A DNA stretch of 64,000 nucleotides. Source: Bacillus sp. E(2018) (lineage in GTDB: Bacteria; Bacillota; Bacilli; Bacillales; Fictibacillaceae). The stretch lies in the NCBI RefSeq assembly GCF_005503015.1, contig NZ_SCOL01000005.1, forward strand, positions 1-64,000. Direction: 5' to 3'. Of the stretch, positions 1 to 8,727 are shown piece by piece (position 1 is the first letter of the stretch; every line of letters begins with the position of its first letter). The notes under the pieces were generated by a model. That model was not told where the DNA came from. It saw only the letters and a list, made by a program, of their open reading frames with translations, and did not search any database. Made by a program: the position numbers and the translations under genes.

Positions 1-1
1 T

Positions 2-352
2 TGTGGTGATTTTAATAGTACACCCAATCTATCAAGTATCTATAATTTTTTAGTTGGTGAACTCTCTATCGAATCATATGATACAAGTTGGATAGATCTA
101 GCTCAGTCGGAGAGATCCCCAACCTTGGACTTTACATGTAATAGCTGGTTGTTGAATAGAGAGAACTTAAACCATATAAGAGTCCCCGTAAGGTATGATT
201 GGATATTATTGAGATCATGCTATCCAAAGAAAGAACCAAAGCTCCTAAACATAGAACTGTTTGCAAACGTAGTATCGCCAACACAACAAGTTCATCCTAG
301 TGATCATTATGGAGTAGTAGTGGATTTGAGTTTGTATAGTTCACAAAGATAA
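2..352 (+). CDS. Endonuclease/exonuclease/phosphatase-family protein, C-terminal part
   Basis: The frame is already open at the window edge, so only the C-terminal ~116 residues are present. It starts with CGDFNSTP, the metal/active-site GDFN motif of the EEP fold (DNase I, sphingomyelinase, AP-endonuclease superfamily), and ends with SDHYGVVVDL, the family's catalytic SDH motif. Together these give a confident family call. The substrate (nucleic acid, phospholipid or inositol phosphate) cannot be told from this part. A TTG at 125 is inside the domain and is not a real start. Confidence 0.8.
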   Translation, partial: CGDFNSTPNLSSIYNFLVGELSIESYDTSWIDLAQSERSPTLDFTCNSWLLNRENLNHIRVPVRYDWILLRSCYPKKEPKLLNIELFANVVSPTQQVHPSDHYGVVVDLSLYSSQR

Positions 353-461
353 GGATAAACCACAACACCGCTTCAATTTTTACCTCAACCGAATTACGAT
401 AATTCAAGTAGATTTAGTGTTTTTACATAGAATTTAGAACTCATGTTAGGAGTTGATCAAC

Positions 462-1148
462 TTGAATATTGCTCAGATTAAACGTGCATTATTTAGACAA
501 GCCACAATCTTTCAAACAGGTGGGTTCAGACCAACGGAAGAATTAGGAGAGAGTTGGGTCGGTAAAGTCTTGTGGGGTAGACAAGAAGAAGCTATTCCAT
601 CGAATTTTGATCCTATCTTTACATTATTTTTATCTACATTACCCTACGTTCCAAAAGAATTGACCAACTATCAGTTAATAACCATCTATATGGATTTTGA
701 TGTATTTAATCATCTGAATCGTGATAATCTAGCTCCTTATTTTAAGGTAATGTGTTATGCGAATTTAGATGAGCTAGAGAAAGTAAACAAGCAATCTACT
801 AAGATGAAAGCTTTTCCACTATCCCCAATGTATATTGATAACGATACACCTGCTTGGGAAGATTCTTGTAGTTTTCAATCAGATATTGAAGAAGCTATAT
901 TGCAACTTGAAAGTGAAGAGGGTGTGGAATATTACGATGATATAGTGGAAAAGGTTTACCCGACACATAAAGTGGGTGGATATCCATCATTTACTCAAGG
1001 TGGGGTATCCTTTGGAGAAGAATATCCTTTCGTATTTCAAATAAGTTCCGATGAAAAGGCTCAGTTCAACATAGTAGATAGTGGTAGTTTTTATTTCTTC
1101 TACAATCAAGATAAACAGGAATGGATTGTTCATTGTGATTTTTATTAA
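462..1148 (+). CDS. YwqG/DUF1963-like protein
   Basis: A protein of about 228 residues, likely cytoplasmic. The C-terminal half carries HKVGGYPSFTQ, followed by a FQISSDEKAQFNIVDSG-like stretch and FYFFYNQD; this matches the DUF1963 (YwqG) family, whose function is not established. I chose the TTG at 462 because AGGAG at 448-452 lies 9 bases upstream; the TTG at 453 touches that site and is less likely. Acidic, no signal peptide or membrane segment. It follows the EEP gene on the same strand after about 110 bases. Confidence 0.75.
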   Translation: MNIAQIKRALFRQATIFQTGGFRPTEELGESWVGKVLWGRQEEAIPSNFDPIFTLFLSTLPYVPKELTNYQLITIYMDFDVFNHLNRDNLAPYFKVMCYANLDELEKVNKQSTKMKAFPLSPMYIDNDTPAWEDSCSFQSDIEEAILQLESEEGVEYYDDIVEKVYPTHKVGGYPSFTQGGVSFGEEYPFVFQISSDEKAQFNIVDSGSFYFFYNQDKQEWIVHCDFY

Positions 1149-1244
1149 AATCATGTTATTAAAAATAGACCCTTTCAATCCTGGGTCTAGGGTTAATTAG
1201 GATCACCAATAAACTAGCATCATTAAACGGGGGATATAAAGAAA

Positions 1245-2249
1245 GTGGTAGAACACGATCAAAGGTTAATCTCATATGTAGAAGAAATAATGAAGCTTAA
1301 TCATAGTAGTGCTGCAGCAATAGTTGTATTAAAGGATAACGAGATTATATTAGAGCATTATGCTGGATATCATTCTAATTCGGTAGGTTCAAAACCAATT
1401 AGAGAAACCTCTGAGTTTAATGTAGCATCTGCAAGAAAAAGTTATTTAGGATTAGCGGTAGCTTATGCTTTATATGAAGATAAGATTAAGAGTCTTGATG
1501 ACTATGCAAGTGATTACTTTGATGAATACGATAAGGAATTGCTTGCAAACACGACGATCAGACATCTAGTTACCCATTCTCATGGATTACATCAGAAAGA
1601 GGATGGAACTCTCTTTAGAGAGTTTGAGCCAGGCCAAGGGTGGGCATACAGAGGAATTAATGTATTGATGATGACAGAATTAATACAAAAGCTTTATGGC
1701 AAGAGTTTTCCCGAATTGTTAAAAGAAAGAGTATTTCTTCCATTAGGTTTTAAAGAAACTGCTTGGTATACAGATTCTAATGAAAAACTGGTACAAGTGA
1801 TTGATAACCCGAACGAAGTGGCATCATTTAAATTAGGAGATACAGGTGATGGAAGGGACTCAAACCTGCATACCACAGCCCGTGAATTTGCCTTGTGGGG
1901 TAACCTTCATTTGAATGATGGATTTATAAACGGCAAACAAATCGTACCAAAAGAAGTTATACGGTTAGCTACCCAAGTACAGAACCCAATTTACAAAGAT
2001 AAAGATACACCACAAAACGGATTGTTTTGGTACGTACAAGACACACCATCTCGTCAAAGTGAAATAGGAGAGAGAGTACCAAGAGGTTCTTATCAAATAT
2101 TAGGTATAACGGGACCGACACTACTTGTAATTCCTGAATATAATCTAGTCGTGGCTAAAATGTATAATAAGAGGTATAACTACGGTGGAGACAACTACCT
2201 TCATTATCTAAGAGAGTTCAGTAATATAGTAGCAGGTATTTTTAAATAA
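1245..2249 (+). CDS. Beta-lactamase-fold serine hydrolase
   Basis: A 334-residue protein of the class C beta-lactamase / penicillin-binding-protein-like hydrolase superfamily. Visible signatures are the nucleophile motif SARK near residue 64 (SxxK), the HLVTHSHGL segment that follows it in this family, and a YRGIN segment in the place of the YxN motif. There is no signal peptide, so it is probably an intracellular esterase or peptidase rather than a true beta-lactamase. The GTG start is preceded by GGGGGAT about ten bases upstream. A second homologue lies at 4333-5370 and a remnant of a third at 15393. Confidence 0.8.
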   Translation: MVEHDQRLISYVEEIMKLNHSSAAAIVVLKDNEIILEHYAGYHSNSVGSKPIRETSEFNVASARKSYLGLAVAYALYEDKIKSLDDYASDYFDEYDKELLANTTIRHLVTHSHGLHQKEDGTLFREFEPGQGWAYRGINVLMMTELIQKLYGKSFPELLKERVFLPLGFKETAWYTDSNEKLVQVIDNPNEVASFKLGDTGDGRDSNLHTTAREFALWGNLHLNDGFINGKQIVPKEVIRLATQVQNPIYKDKDTPQNGLFWYVQDTPSRQSEIGERVPRGSYQILGITGPTLLVIPEYNLVVAKMYNKRYNYGGDNYLHYLREFSNIVAGIFK

Positions 2250-2312
2250 AATTCGTTATGTAATGGACTATATATTTTTATTCAACATCAAGTGCATTAG
2301 TTAAAGATCCAC

Positions 2313-2340
2313 AGAGCTGTTCATGCAGCTCTATCTTATT
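2313..2340 (+). terminator. Weak terminator-like hairpin
   Basis: AGAGCTG and CAGCTCT pair around a six-base loop, followed by ATCTTATT. It lies 64 bases after the serine hydrolase stop. The U-tract is poor, so termination is only possible. Confidence 0.4.
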
Positions 2341-2509
2341 GAACAAACGTAGCGTCTATTACTTATTTAAATCATCTAGATGACAAGTGGGAATGTTCTT
2401 TGTATAACTGTACGCAGCATTTAGCTCTTATTTCTAAACAGTAGGTATATCATCTAATGTTTCTTGTATTCTAGGAAAAAGTAAAAAGCACTGTTATACA
2501 CAATGCTGT

Positions 2510-3322
2510 TTACTGATTTTTCCTATACTGAAGCGGTGTACAGCCTACCAAACTTACAAAGTTTCGGTGGAATTGACTTGGATTGTTGAATCCTACTTCA
2601 TAACTGATGACCCAAAGAGAGCGGTTGGTGTTGGTAAGGAGTTCTTTACTTCGCTCGATTCTTGTTCGTATTACATATTGATGAGGAGATAGATTGGTGT
2701 AGTTCTTAAAGCTCCTCATAAAGTGATACTTACTTTGGTTCGCAATGGCAGCCAGTGTATCTACATTCATTGCTTCATGATAGTTGGTATGTATAAAATC
2801 CAGTACATGTAAGATCGAATGATCACACATACGGAGTGAATGATGTTTATGTTCATCTGAATGACTTCCTCTAAATATTGATGTGAAAAATTGAAAGGCC
2901 TCGTTCTCTATATTCTGTCTAACAGTGTCTTCTTGATTGTGAAAAAGATACTGGTCAAACCAGTGTTTTACCTGCTTTTTAATTGCTGTCGACGAGATCG
3001 TCTGTTGCTCATTGAATGAGATCTCTTCATTAGAATCTTCGTTATACCATACGTTTAATGACTCTCGGTCTAGTCCGATCAAGAACATAGAAGAAGGAAC
3101 ATCAAATTGATGAGCATGACGAGAGTGAGGATTCGTTATTAGTGCGTCTCCTTCATGTAAAGTTAACGTTTTTTGATTGAGGTCTGTAATCATTTTCCCT
3201 GTAAGCGGCACAGAAATCTGATAAACATCATCATGAGAATGAGGAGTGTCTCCCCAATGCGAGCCTTCGATATATAGTACCTTAATATGATCAAGCTTCA
3301 GATGAAATCCCAACGACTCCAC
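2510..3322 (-). CDS. AraC-family transcriptional regulator with cupin sensor
   Basis: A 270-residue one-component regulator. Residues ~15-100 form a cupin-like sensor (HSHDDVYQISVPL, LHEGDALITNPHSRHAH). The C-terminal ~100 residues are two AraC-type helix-turn-helix units, ending with VGFNNPSQFHRNFVSLVGCTPLQYRK, the usual signature. It is divergent from the 120-residue gene at 3433, so that neighbour is the likely target. The GTG at 3322 sits close to GGAAGGAT; a TTG at 3313 is an alternative start. The effector is unknown. Confidence 0.85.
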   Translation of the reverse strand: MESLGFHLKLDHIKVLYIEGSHWGDTPHSHDDVYQISVPLTGKMITDLNQKTLTLHEGDALITNPHSRHAHQFDVPSSMFLIGLDRESLNVWYNEDSNEEISFNEQQTISSTAIKKQVKHWFDQYLFHNQEDTVRQNIENEAFQFFTSIFRGSHSDEHKHHSLRMCDHSILHVLDFIHTNYHEAMNVDTLAAIANQSKYHFMRSFKNYTNLSPHQYVIRTRIERSKELLTNTNRSLWVISYEVGFNNPSQFHRNFVSLVGCTPLQYRKNQ

Positions 3323-3432
3323 ATCCTTCCAACCTCTATATTATCAAAAGTTGCGGTGTAATTGAGCAGGAAATGCAATGAATGTCGTTTCACTTCTACC
3401 CATAATAAAAAGTAGACAGAGGAGGGGTTCAT

Positions 3433-3795
3433 ATGAGTTTTAAGTCAAGGTGTTACCTTGTATACGGTTTTGCGCCAGTAGGAACTAGAGCGATCGAAGC
3501 CAATGCTTCTTTAAACAACTGGATCGGTAATAAAGAATTAGGGAAAATTATCTACCACGAACATTTTGCAACCAAGCCACTTGGTGGTTTCGCGGTATTT
3601 GAAGTGAATGAACAGAGTGAACTCGACGCACTTCGTAGTGAGCCGCTAACTGAAGCTTCGCACCTGTACGGATGGACGTTAAGTTATCATCCCCTTACAC
3701 ACAGCACGAATACGGACAAGTTTATCTATCAAACACAATACACGTTGTCATCCTACCGGGATGTGAAGATGAATTATCAGTTAGAGAGTGAATAG
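3433..3795 (+). CDS. Small YCII/dimeric alpha-beta-barrel-like protein
   Basis: A 120-residue soluble protein with a good GGAGG site before ATG. The pattern of beta strands (CYLVYGFAP, GGFAVFEVN) and segments around EALRSEPLTEASHLYGW-like spacing resembles YCII/NIPSNAP-type dimeric alpha-beta barrels, but no diagnostic catalytic motif can be seen. It is divergent from the AraC regulator at 2510 and ends 8 bases before a perfect terminator, so it is a single-gene unit probably controlled by that regulator. Function unknown. Confidence 0.65.
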   Translation: MSFKSRCYLVYGFAPVGTRAIEANASLNNWIGNKELGKIIYHEHFATKPLGGFAVFEVNEQSELDALRSEPLTEASHLYGWTLSYHPLTHSTNTDKFIYQTQYTLSSYRDVKMNYQLESE

Positions 3796-3802
3796 GAAAG
3801 AA

Positions 3803-3843
3803 AAGACCCGAGCATGTTGTGAGTCGCAACATGCTCGGGTCTT
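3803..3843 (+). terminator. Strong intrinsic terminator hairpin
   Basis: A perfect 17-base-pair stem (AAGACCCGAGCATGTTG and its complement) with a seven-base loop lies just after the gene ending at 3795. Confidence 0.75.
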
Positions 3844-3876
3844 CGTTATGTTCTTTAGTTGTTCCTCAAAGAAATT

Positions 3877-3954
3877 CCCCATGATATTGCGGTAGACAAC
3901 AAGGGTACGGTTTATGTAGCAGAACTTTTAAATAAACGTCTGCAAGCTTTATAA
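3877..3954 (+). pseudogene. Remnant of an NHL-repeat / beta-propeller protein
   Basis: An open 25-codon stretch reads PHDIAVDNKGTVYVAELLNK followed by RLQAL and a stop. This is the recognisable end of one NHL beta-propeller blade (as in peptidyl-hydroxyglycine-lyase-like propellers). It has no start codon, no ribosome binding site and nothing homologous upstream, so it is a leftover of a deleted gene. The rest of the gap to 4333 is AT-rich and includes one copy of the dispersed AACATATAT element near 3987-4027. Confidence 0.55.
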
Positions 3955-3986
3955 GTTTTAGTAATCATATAATTTATATGATAATA

Positions 3987-4027
3987 CATTGTCAACAACA
4001 ACATTAACATATATGTATATATATTTT
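3987..4027. repeat. Copy of dispersed AACATATAT element
   Basis: This reads as a TTGTCAACAACA stretch followed by TTAACATATATGTATATAT. It resembles the elements at 15293, 19190, 28607, 34638 and 42240. Confidence 0.4.
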
Positions 4028-4332
4028 AGGTTTTTATCCTTTATATGTTAGGCTAACCAGTTGTGTTTGGTTAGCTTTTTTGTGTATAACTTCTTAATAT
4101 GATGAACCCTACTACTACTCGTCTAATAAGATGCAGCTCTTAATACTCTCGAAGAACATGGAAATTACAGGTAAAATATGGTATGTTTTAAGTGTTTGGA
4201 ATCTAATTATGTTTATAAGAGGCGGTTTTTACAATGATAATTTCTTAATAATAGGGATGAAGTCTAATTGTTCAGGCGCATTCCTAATCTATTAGAAGTA
4301 CCAAAACAGTAAAAAATTCAGGAGGAATGGCT

Positions 4333-5370
4333 ATGAACGTGAGTTTAGAAAAGAACATAAGAGAAGTAATAAATCAAATTGATTTTTCAGGTGTTGTATA
4401 TATTGAAGAGAACGGAGAAGGTATATTTGAAAATGCATGGAATTTTGCTAATCGCTCTGATCAAATAGAAAACAAGGTTCATACACGCTTTGGAATAGCA
4501 TCTGGATGTAAACTGTTTACGGCAGTTGCCGTTTCTCAACTTGTAGAAAAAGGAATCATTTCATTTGATACGAGTTTAGTAGATTTCCTTGACATACCTT
4601 TTAAACATATAAGTCCAGAAGTGACTGTCCATCATTTACTCACACACACTTCAGGCATACCTGATTATTTTGACGAGGAATTAATGGATGATTTTGAAGA
4701 ACTGTGGGTTAGAAACCCCATGTATCACATAAGAAAGTTAGAAGATTTTCTACCTTTGTTTCAAGATCAGCCTATGAAAAATAAAGTAGGAGATTCTTTT
4801 TCCTATAATAACGCAGGTTTTATTCTACTCGGGTTGATAGTGGAAAAGGCGAGTGGACTTCCATTCTCTGACTATGTTCAAAAAAACATCTTTGATAAAG
4901 CTAATATGACAGATTCAGGTTATTTTTCATTTGATTCACTCCCTACAAATACGGCAACAGGGTATATTGAAAACTCTGATGGAACATGGAGGACTAACAT
5001 ATATTCATTACCTGTAAAAGGGGGAGCTGATGGTGGCGCATTTGTGACCGCTTATGATATGTCCAAGTTCTGGCGAGCACTAATCGGTTACCAACTATTA
5101 AACGAAAGTAATACAAAGCAGCTTTTAACACCGCATATACAAGTCAATGAGACGGGCTTTTATGGTTATGGTATTTGGATCAAGAAAGATATAGAGAATA
5201 TCATTAAATATCATGTAATGGGTTATGATCCAGGTGTAAGCTTACATTCCGCACACTATCCGGATTTATCGATTAATGTGGTCATCTGTTCAAATAAGTC
5301 AGATGGTGCGTTCGATATTATGAAAGTGATCGAAGAAGAAGTAACCAACAAAATGGCGGTGAAAAAATAG
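4333..5370 (+). CDS. Beta-lactamase-fold serine hydrolase
   Basis: A 345-residue class C beta-lactamase-like hydrolase. Motifs are SGCK (SxxK nucleophile, near residue 56), HHLLTHTSGIPDY just after it, and YNNAGF (YxN). No signal sequence or transmembrane segment is visible, suggesting a cytosolic esterase or D-aminopeptidase-like enzyme. I preferred ATG 4333 because GGAGG at 4321-4325 is 7 bases upstream; the ATG at 4327 is too close to it. It stands alone and ends in a terminator at 5428. Confidence 0.8.
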   Translation: MNVSLEKNIREVINQIDFSGVVYIEENGEGIFENAWNFANRSDQIENKVHTRFGIASGCKLFTAVAVSQLVEKGIISFDTSLVDFLDIPFKHISPEVTVHHLLTHTSGIPDYFDEELMDDFEELWVRNPMYHIRKLEDFLPLFQDQPMKNKVGDSFSYNNAGFILLGLIVEKASGLPFSDYVQKNIFDKANMTDSGYFSFDSLPTNTATGYIENSDGTWRTNIYSLPVKGGADGGAFVTAYDMSKFWRALIGYQLLNESNTKQLLTPHIQVNETGFYGYGIWIKKDIENIIKYHVMGYDPGVSLHSAHYPDLSINVVICSNKSDGAFDIMKVIEEEVTNKMAVKK

Positions 5371-5427
5371 AGCTGTTAAATGAAAGTAAATATAAAGTGG
5401 GTAGCTAATTTTTCTTTCCATAGCTTT

Positions 5428-5464
5428 GGGCATGAGTAGGGGTATAACTTACTCATGCCCTTTT
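5428..5464 (+). terminator. Intrinsic terminator
   Basis: GGGCATGAGTA pairs perfectly with TACTCATGCCC and is followed by TTTT. It closes the serine hydrolase gene. Confidence 0.8.
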
Positions 5465-5658
5465 AATCTATATTAAAGTAGGTACGAAGAACAAAAATTA
5501 AACACATGTTTAAACCGAGTTTCACTTTGCAATAGTAATTTTCTTTTTAATTCTATTACAAACATACCTTATAATATCGATAGGTAGATTACTTAAGAGA
5601 AGGTTGGTTTATTCACCCTCCTAGTAATCTAAAATTACCTGAGAATCGGAGGTACCTA

Positions 5659-6246
5659 ATGAATTTTATTGGACAGAATAATAAGTGGATCTCTAAGCCT
5701 AATAAATTTGAGATTCATGATAACCATATATCCATTACAACAGAGCCGCATACGGATTTATGGCAACGAACGTATTATGGTTTTCAAAATGATAATGCTC
5801 CTGCCTTACTTTTACCTGTTGAAGACAAGTATTTTACATTCACCGTACGTACTGATTTTAATTCTAAAAGACGTTTTGACCAATGTGGCGTTATTATCTA
5901 TCAATCAAGTGATAACTGGTTTAAAGCATCTATTGAATATGAGAATGAAGATTTTCAACGGCTTGGTAGTGTTGTTACAAACAATGGGTATTCGGACTGG
6001 GCAACCACTGATATTCCTGCAAAACAAAAACACATGTATTATAGATTAAGCCGCCGTGAGAGTGATTTTTGCATCGAGTGTTCCTATGACGGTATACACT
6101 ATAACCAAATGCGAATTTTTCATCTGTTCTCTGCAGATCACACTGTAAATGTTGGGATTTATGCGTGTAGCCCTGAACAATCTAGCTTTACAGCTGAATT
6201 TTCAGAGCTGAAAATATCGGAGTGTTTATGGAAAAAGCATGAATAG
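5659..6246 (+). CDS. DUF1349 lectin-like beta-sandwich protein
   Basis: A 195-residue protein of the DUF1349 family, predicted to adopt a concanavalin-A-like beta-sandwich. Diagnostic stretches are DLWQRTYYGF, DQCGVIIYQSSDNWFKASIEYE and the late VGIYACSP-QSSFTAEFSELKI block. It lacks a signal peptide, so it is likely cytoplasmic. GGAGG at 5648-5652 precedes the ATG. Members of this family are often found near sugar metabolism genes, but no such neighbour exists here, so its role is open. Confidence 0.75.
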   Translation: MNFIGQNNKWISKPNKFEIHDNHISITTEPHTDLWQRTYYGFQNDNAPALLLPVEDKYFTFTVRTDFNSKRRFDQCGVIIYQSSDNWFKASIEYENEDFQRLGSVVTNNGYSDWATTDIPAKQKHMYYRLSRRESDFCIECSYDGIHYNQMRIFHLFSADHTVNVGIYACSPEQSSFTAEFSELKISECLWKKHE

Positions 6247-6269
6247 CAAAGCAAACCAAACCATTTTAT

Positions 6270-6299
6270 AAGAGTCCTGGGCCATTGCCTGGGACTCTT
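6270..6299 (+). terminator. Terminator-like hairpin
   Basis: AAGAGTCC and GGACTCTT pair around a partly paired loop, just after the DUF1349 gene. The T-tract is short. Confidence 0.5.
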
Positions 6300-6412
6300 C
6301 GTCATTGATTTATATATTGTTGTTAATGTAAACCCGATGTAAATAAAGAGCTTAAATCGTATGTTTGTTTGAGTATACTGATAAAAAATCACCAATTGAT
6401 AAAAAATACGAT

Positions 6413-6443
6413 AAAAAAGTCTAAAGATATTACTTTAGACTTT
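6413..6443 (-). terminator. Terminator of the nitroreductase gene
   Basis: On the minus strand AGTCTAAAG and CTTTAGACT form a 9-bp stem followed by TTTTTT. It lies directly downstream of the nitroreductase stop. Confidence 0.75.
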
Positions 6444-6450
6444 GTTGCTT

Positions 6451-7050
6451 TTATTTAAAGTATTTTACACGATCTTCGATCGGTTTAAACTCTTTTTCTC
6501 CTGGTTGTGAAGTGGGTTTCCCAAATGGCATTTGTGCGATCAACTTCCAATTAGAGGGGATGTGCCATTCGTTTTTAACTTCTTCATCGATTAAAGGATT
6601 ATAGTGTTGTAGAGATGCTCCTAAGCCTTCAGCTTCGAGTCCAGCCCAAACGACTAACTGATGCATTCCTGATGATTGTTGAGACCAAACAGGAAAGTTA
6701 TCAGCATATAATGGGAACTGTTCTTGAAGAGATTTAACACCTGCTTCATCTTCAAAAAACAACACCGTTCCAAATCCAGCTTGAAAGGACTTCAACTTTT
6801 GGCGCGTTCCTTCAAAATTCTCTTCAGGAACGATCTTTTTTAACGTTTCCGTAGTGATATTCCACAGTTTATCATGAGCGTCTCCCGTCAAAACGACAAT
6901 GCGAGCCGTTTGTGAGTTAAAAGCAGAAGGAGTGTGTTTTACTGCAAATTCAACGATTTCCTTTACTTTTTCTTCAGACACACCAACGTCTTTTGAGATA
7001 CCATAGTACGAACGTCTTTCTTTTAGTGCTTGATAAAAATCAACAGTCAA
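6451..7050 (-). CDS. Nitroreductase-family oxidoreductase (Frm2/HBN1-like)
   Basis: A 199-residue FMN-dependent nitroreductase-fold enzyme. It shows RRSYYGISKD at the FMN-binding N-terminus, HTPSAFNSQTARIVVL, and WAGLEAEGLGASLQHYNP near the C-terminus. This pattern fits the Frm2/HBN1 ('fatty acid repression mutant') subgroup rather than classical NfsA/NfsB. The TTG start is preceded by AGGAGG at an 8-base distance. Single gene with its own terminator. The physiological electron acceptor is unknown. Confidence 0.85.
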   Translation of the reverse strand: MTVDFYQALKERRSYYGISKDVGVSEEKVKEIVEFAVKHTPSAFNSQTARIVVLTGDAHDKLWNITTETLKKIVPEENFEGTRQKLKSFQAGFGTVLFFEDEAGVKSLQEQFPLYADNFPVWSQQSSGMHQLVVWAGLEAEGLGASLQHYNPLIDEEVKNEWHIPSNWKLIAQMPFGKPTSQPGEKEFKPIEDRVKYFK

Positions 7051-7416
7051 AGTGATTACCTCCTATTGAAAGGTTCAGATTTTTTCTAACATTTATTTAA
7101 TTATAGAAAAGTGTTAATTAGATTGTCAAATTAAAGCAACTTATAAAAAATTAGTGGGAGGCAAAGAAATTGCCTATGCTTTTAATCATTAATTCCTTAT
7201 TTGATTATCAACATTTCTGTATGTTTTTAATCTAAAAAAAGAGATTTTGCATATGGCTTATCTAATTTTTAATTTAGACGTGTAATTCCATTAATAAGAA
7301 CCGTCTGGAAACCGTTTTATCTACAATAGAAGCACATGGGTTAAATCCTATTAATTGGGAATAGTAAACACCTATTTAAAGATATCTAACATTCATTGCT
7401 GATAATCGATTGATTC
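7051..7416. other. Intergenic region without a clear gene
   Basis: This contains the nitroreductase promoter side and the tail of the efflux gene. A short open stretch at about 7290-7364 reads RLETVLSTIEAHGLNPINWE before a stop and looks coding-like, but it has no start or ribosome binding site. Nothing else is supported. Confidence 0.4.
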
Positions 7417-8613
7417 TTATTTTTCTTTATTAGCTAGCCCATGCCTTTCAGTTTCTTTCCATACTATCGTAATGGCTAGACCTAGCAGAATGACAATCGT
7501 ACTGAAATAGTAAGGATAATTCATATTCACATCAAACAAGATACCACCCACGATAGGGCTAAATACGTTGGCCAAGGAAGTAAAGAAAGAATTCATCCCT
7601 CCAACAAAACCTTGTTCGTTTCCTGCGATGCGTGACAAGTATGTGGTTACGGCCGGCCGGATAAGATCCGCACCTATAAACACCACAAATGTGACGGCCA
7701 TCACCGTCCAGTAAGAGCTCACCAATGTCATAGAAAAAATAAGAATCGCAGATAATACCAATGACCAACGGATGATATTGATCTCACCGAGGTGTTTTAC
7801 TAATGGTTCGAATAGGACAATCTGAACGATTGCACCGATAATGGCACCGCCAGTAATCGATATGGCAATATCCAAGGGACTAAACGCAAATTTTTGATCG
7901 ACGTATAAACTAAAGAAAGACTCAAATGCGGATAACCCAAAGGTAGATACAAAAATGACGGTAAAAGCAATAAAGAACATAGGCATGAATATCTTCCTCA
8001 ATCCGCTTTTTTCCTCTCCAAACCCCTTATGTGCTAGTTGCGTATCTTCGTCAGGAGAGTCAGGTTCCTTTAGCAACAGAACAGATAGTATGGCAGCAAT
8101 CAATCCAAGCGCAGAAGCTGAATAAAAGGGCACTCTAGTGCCGATTTCGGCCAAGAAGCCACCAACACCTGGCCCAATAATCAGTCCTGTGGTAATAGCG
8201 GCTGACATATACCCTAATACCTTTGGTCTAGTTTCAATCGTTGTAATATCTGCAAGGAACGCTGTCACTGCAGGCATAATAAAGGCGCCACTAACACCGC
8301 CTAAAATACGGGATAGAAATAATAACTCAACTGTTTTTCCCATACCAAATAAAAATTCAGAGGCACTGAAGATAAAAAGTCCTACGACTATCATGATTTT
8401 ACGGCCAAATACATCAGCAGCCTTCCCGGCAAATGGTGAAATCATTAATTGGGTAAGGGCGAAAGCTGCGGTTAAATAGCCAACGACAGTACCACTGATC
8501 TTTAACTCATTCATAATGCTAGGTAACACCGGAATTACTAAACCAATTCCTAAAAAAACAATGAACATGTTGATAAGTAAAAGGGAAAGCGTACTTCTTT
8601 TTATCTTACTCAT
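7417..8613 (-). CDS. MFS multidrug efflux transporter (Bmr/Blt/TetA-like)
   Basis: A 398-residue transporter with about 12 hydrophobic helices. Near residues 60-70 it has GKAADVFGRKIM (motif A of drug:proton antiporters) and near 145-155 GLIIGPGVGGFLAE (motif C of 12/14-TM exporters). It acts in the cytoplasmic membrane as a proton-coupled drug exporter. It is divergent from a MerR regulator at 8728, the same arrangement as Bacillus blt/bltR, and its promoter has the stretched 19-base spacer of MerR-activated genes. GGAGG lies upstream of the ATG. Substrates cannot be predicted. Confidence 0.9.
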   Translation of the reverse strand: MSKIKRSTLSLLLINMFIVFLGIGLVIPVLPSIMNELKISGTVVGYLTAAFALTQLMISPFAGKAADVFGRKIMIVVGLFIFSASEFLFGMGKTVELLFLSRILGGVSGAFIMPAVTAFLADITTIETRPKVLGYMSAAITTGLIIGPGVGGFLAEIGTRVPFYSASALGLIAAILSVLLLKEPDSPDEDTQLAHKGFGEEKSGLRKIFMPMFFIAFTVIFVSTFGLSAFESFFSLYVDQKFAFSPLDIAISITGGAIIGAIVQIVLFEPLVKHLGEINIIRWSLVLSAILIFSMTLVSSYWTVMAVTFVVFIGADLIRPAVTTYLSRIAGNEQGFVGGMNSFFTSLANVFSPIVGGILFDVNMNYPYYFSTIVILLGLAITIVWKETERHGLANKEK

Positions 8614-8682
8614 ATATAAACCTCCATTTGTCTGCTACGACATATAGCTTGATGTACATCTTGGCTATTTGATCTATGGTAG

Positions 8683-8713
8683 AGTATGAAGTATGGAGTT
8701 AGTCTATAGTCAA
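8683..8713 (-). promoter_or_regulatory. MerR-type promoter with 19-bp spacer
   Basis: On the minus strand TTGACT (8713-8708) and CATACT (8688-8683) are separated by exactly 19 bases. This is the suboptimal spacing that MerR-family activators correct by untwisting the DNA. It would start transcription about 60 bases before the efflux gene. The operator dyad is imperfect by eye. Confidence 0.55.
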
Positions 8714-8727
8714 GAGGTGTTGTAAAA

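Noticed and set aside
2344..2446. Open stretch reading ITYLNHLDDKWECSLYNCTQ after the serine hydrolase
   Set aside because: There is no start codon, a stop lies directly before it, and I recognise no family. Kept only as a possible remnant.
7290..7364. Short coding-like stretch RLETVLSTIEAHGLNPINWE
   Set aside because: Too short, no start or ribosome site, no family I can name.
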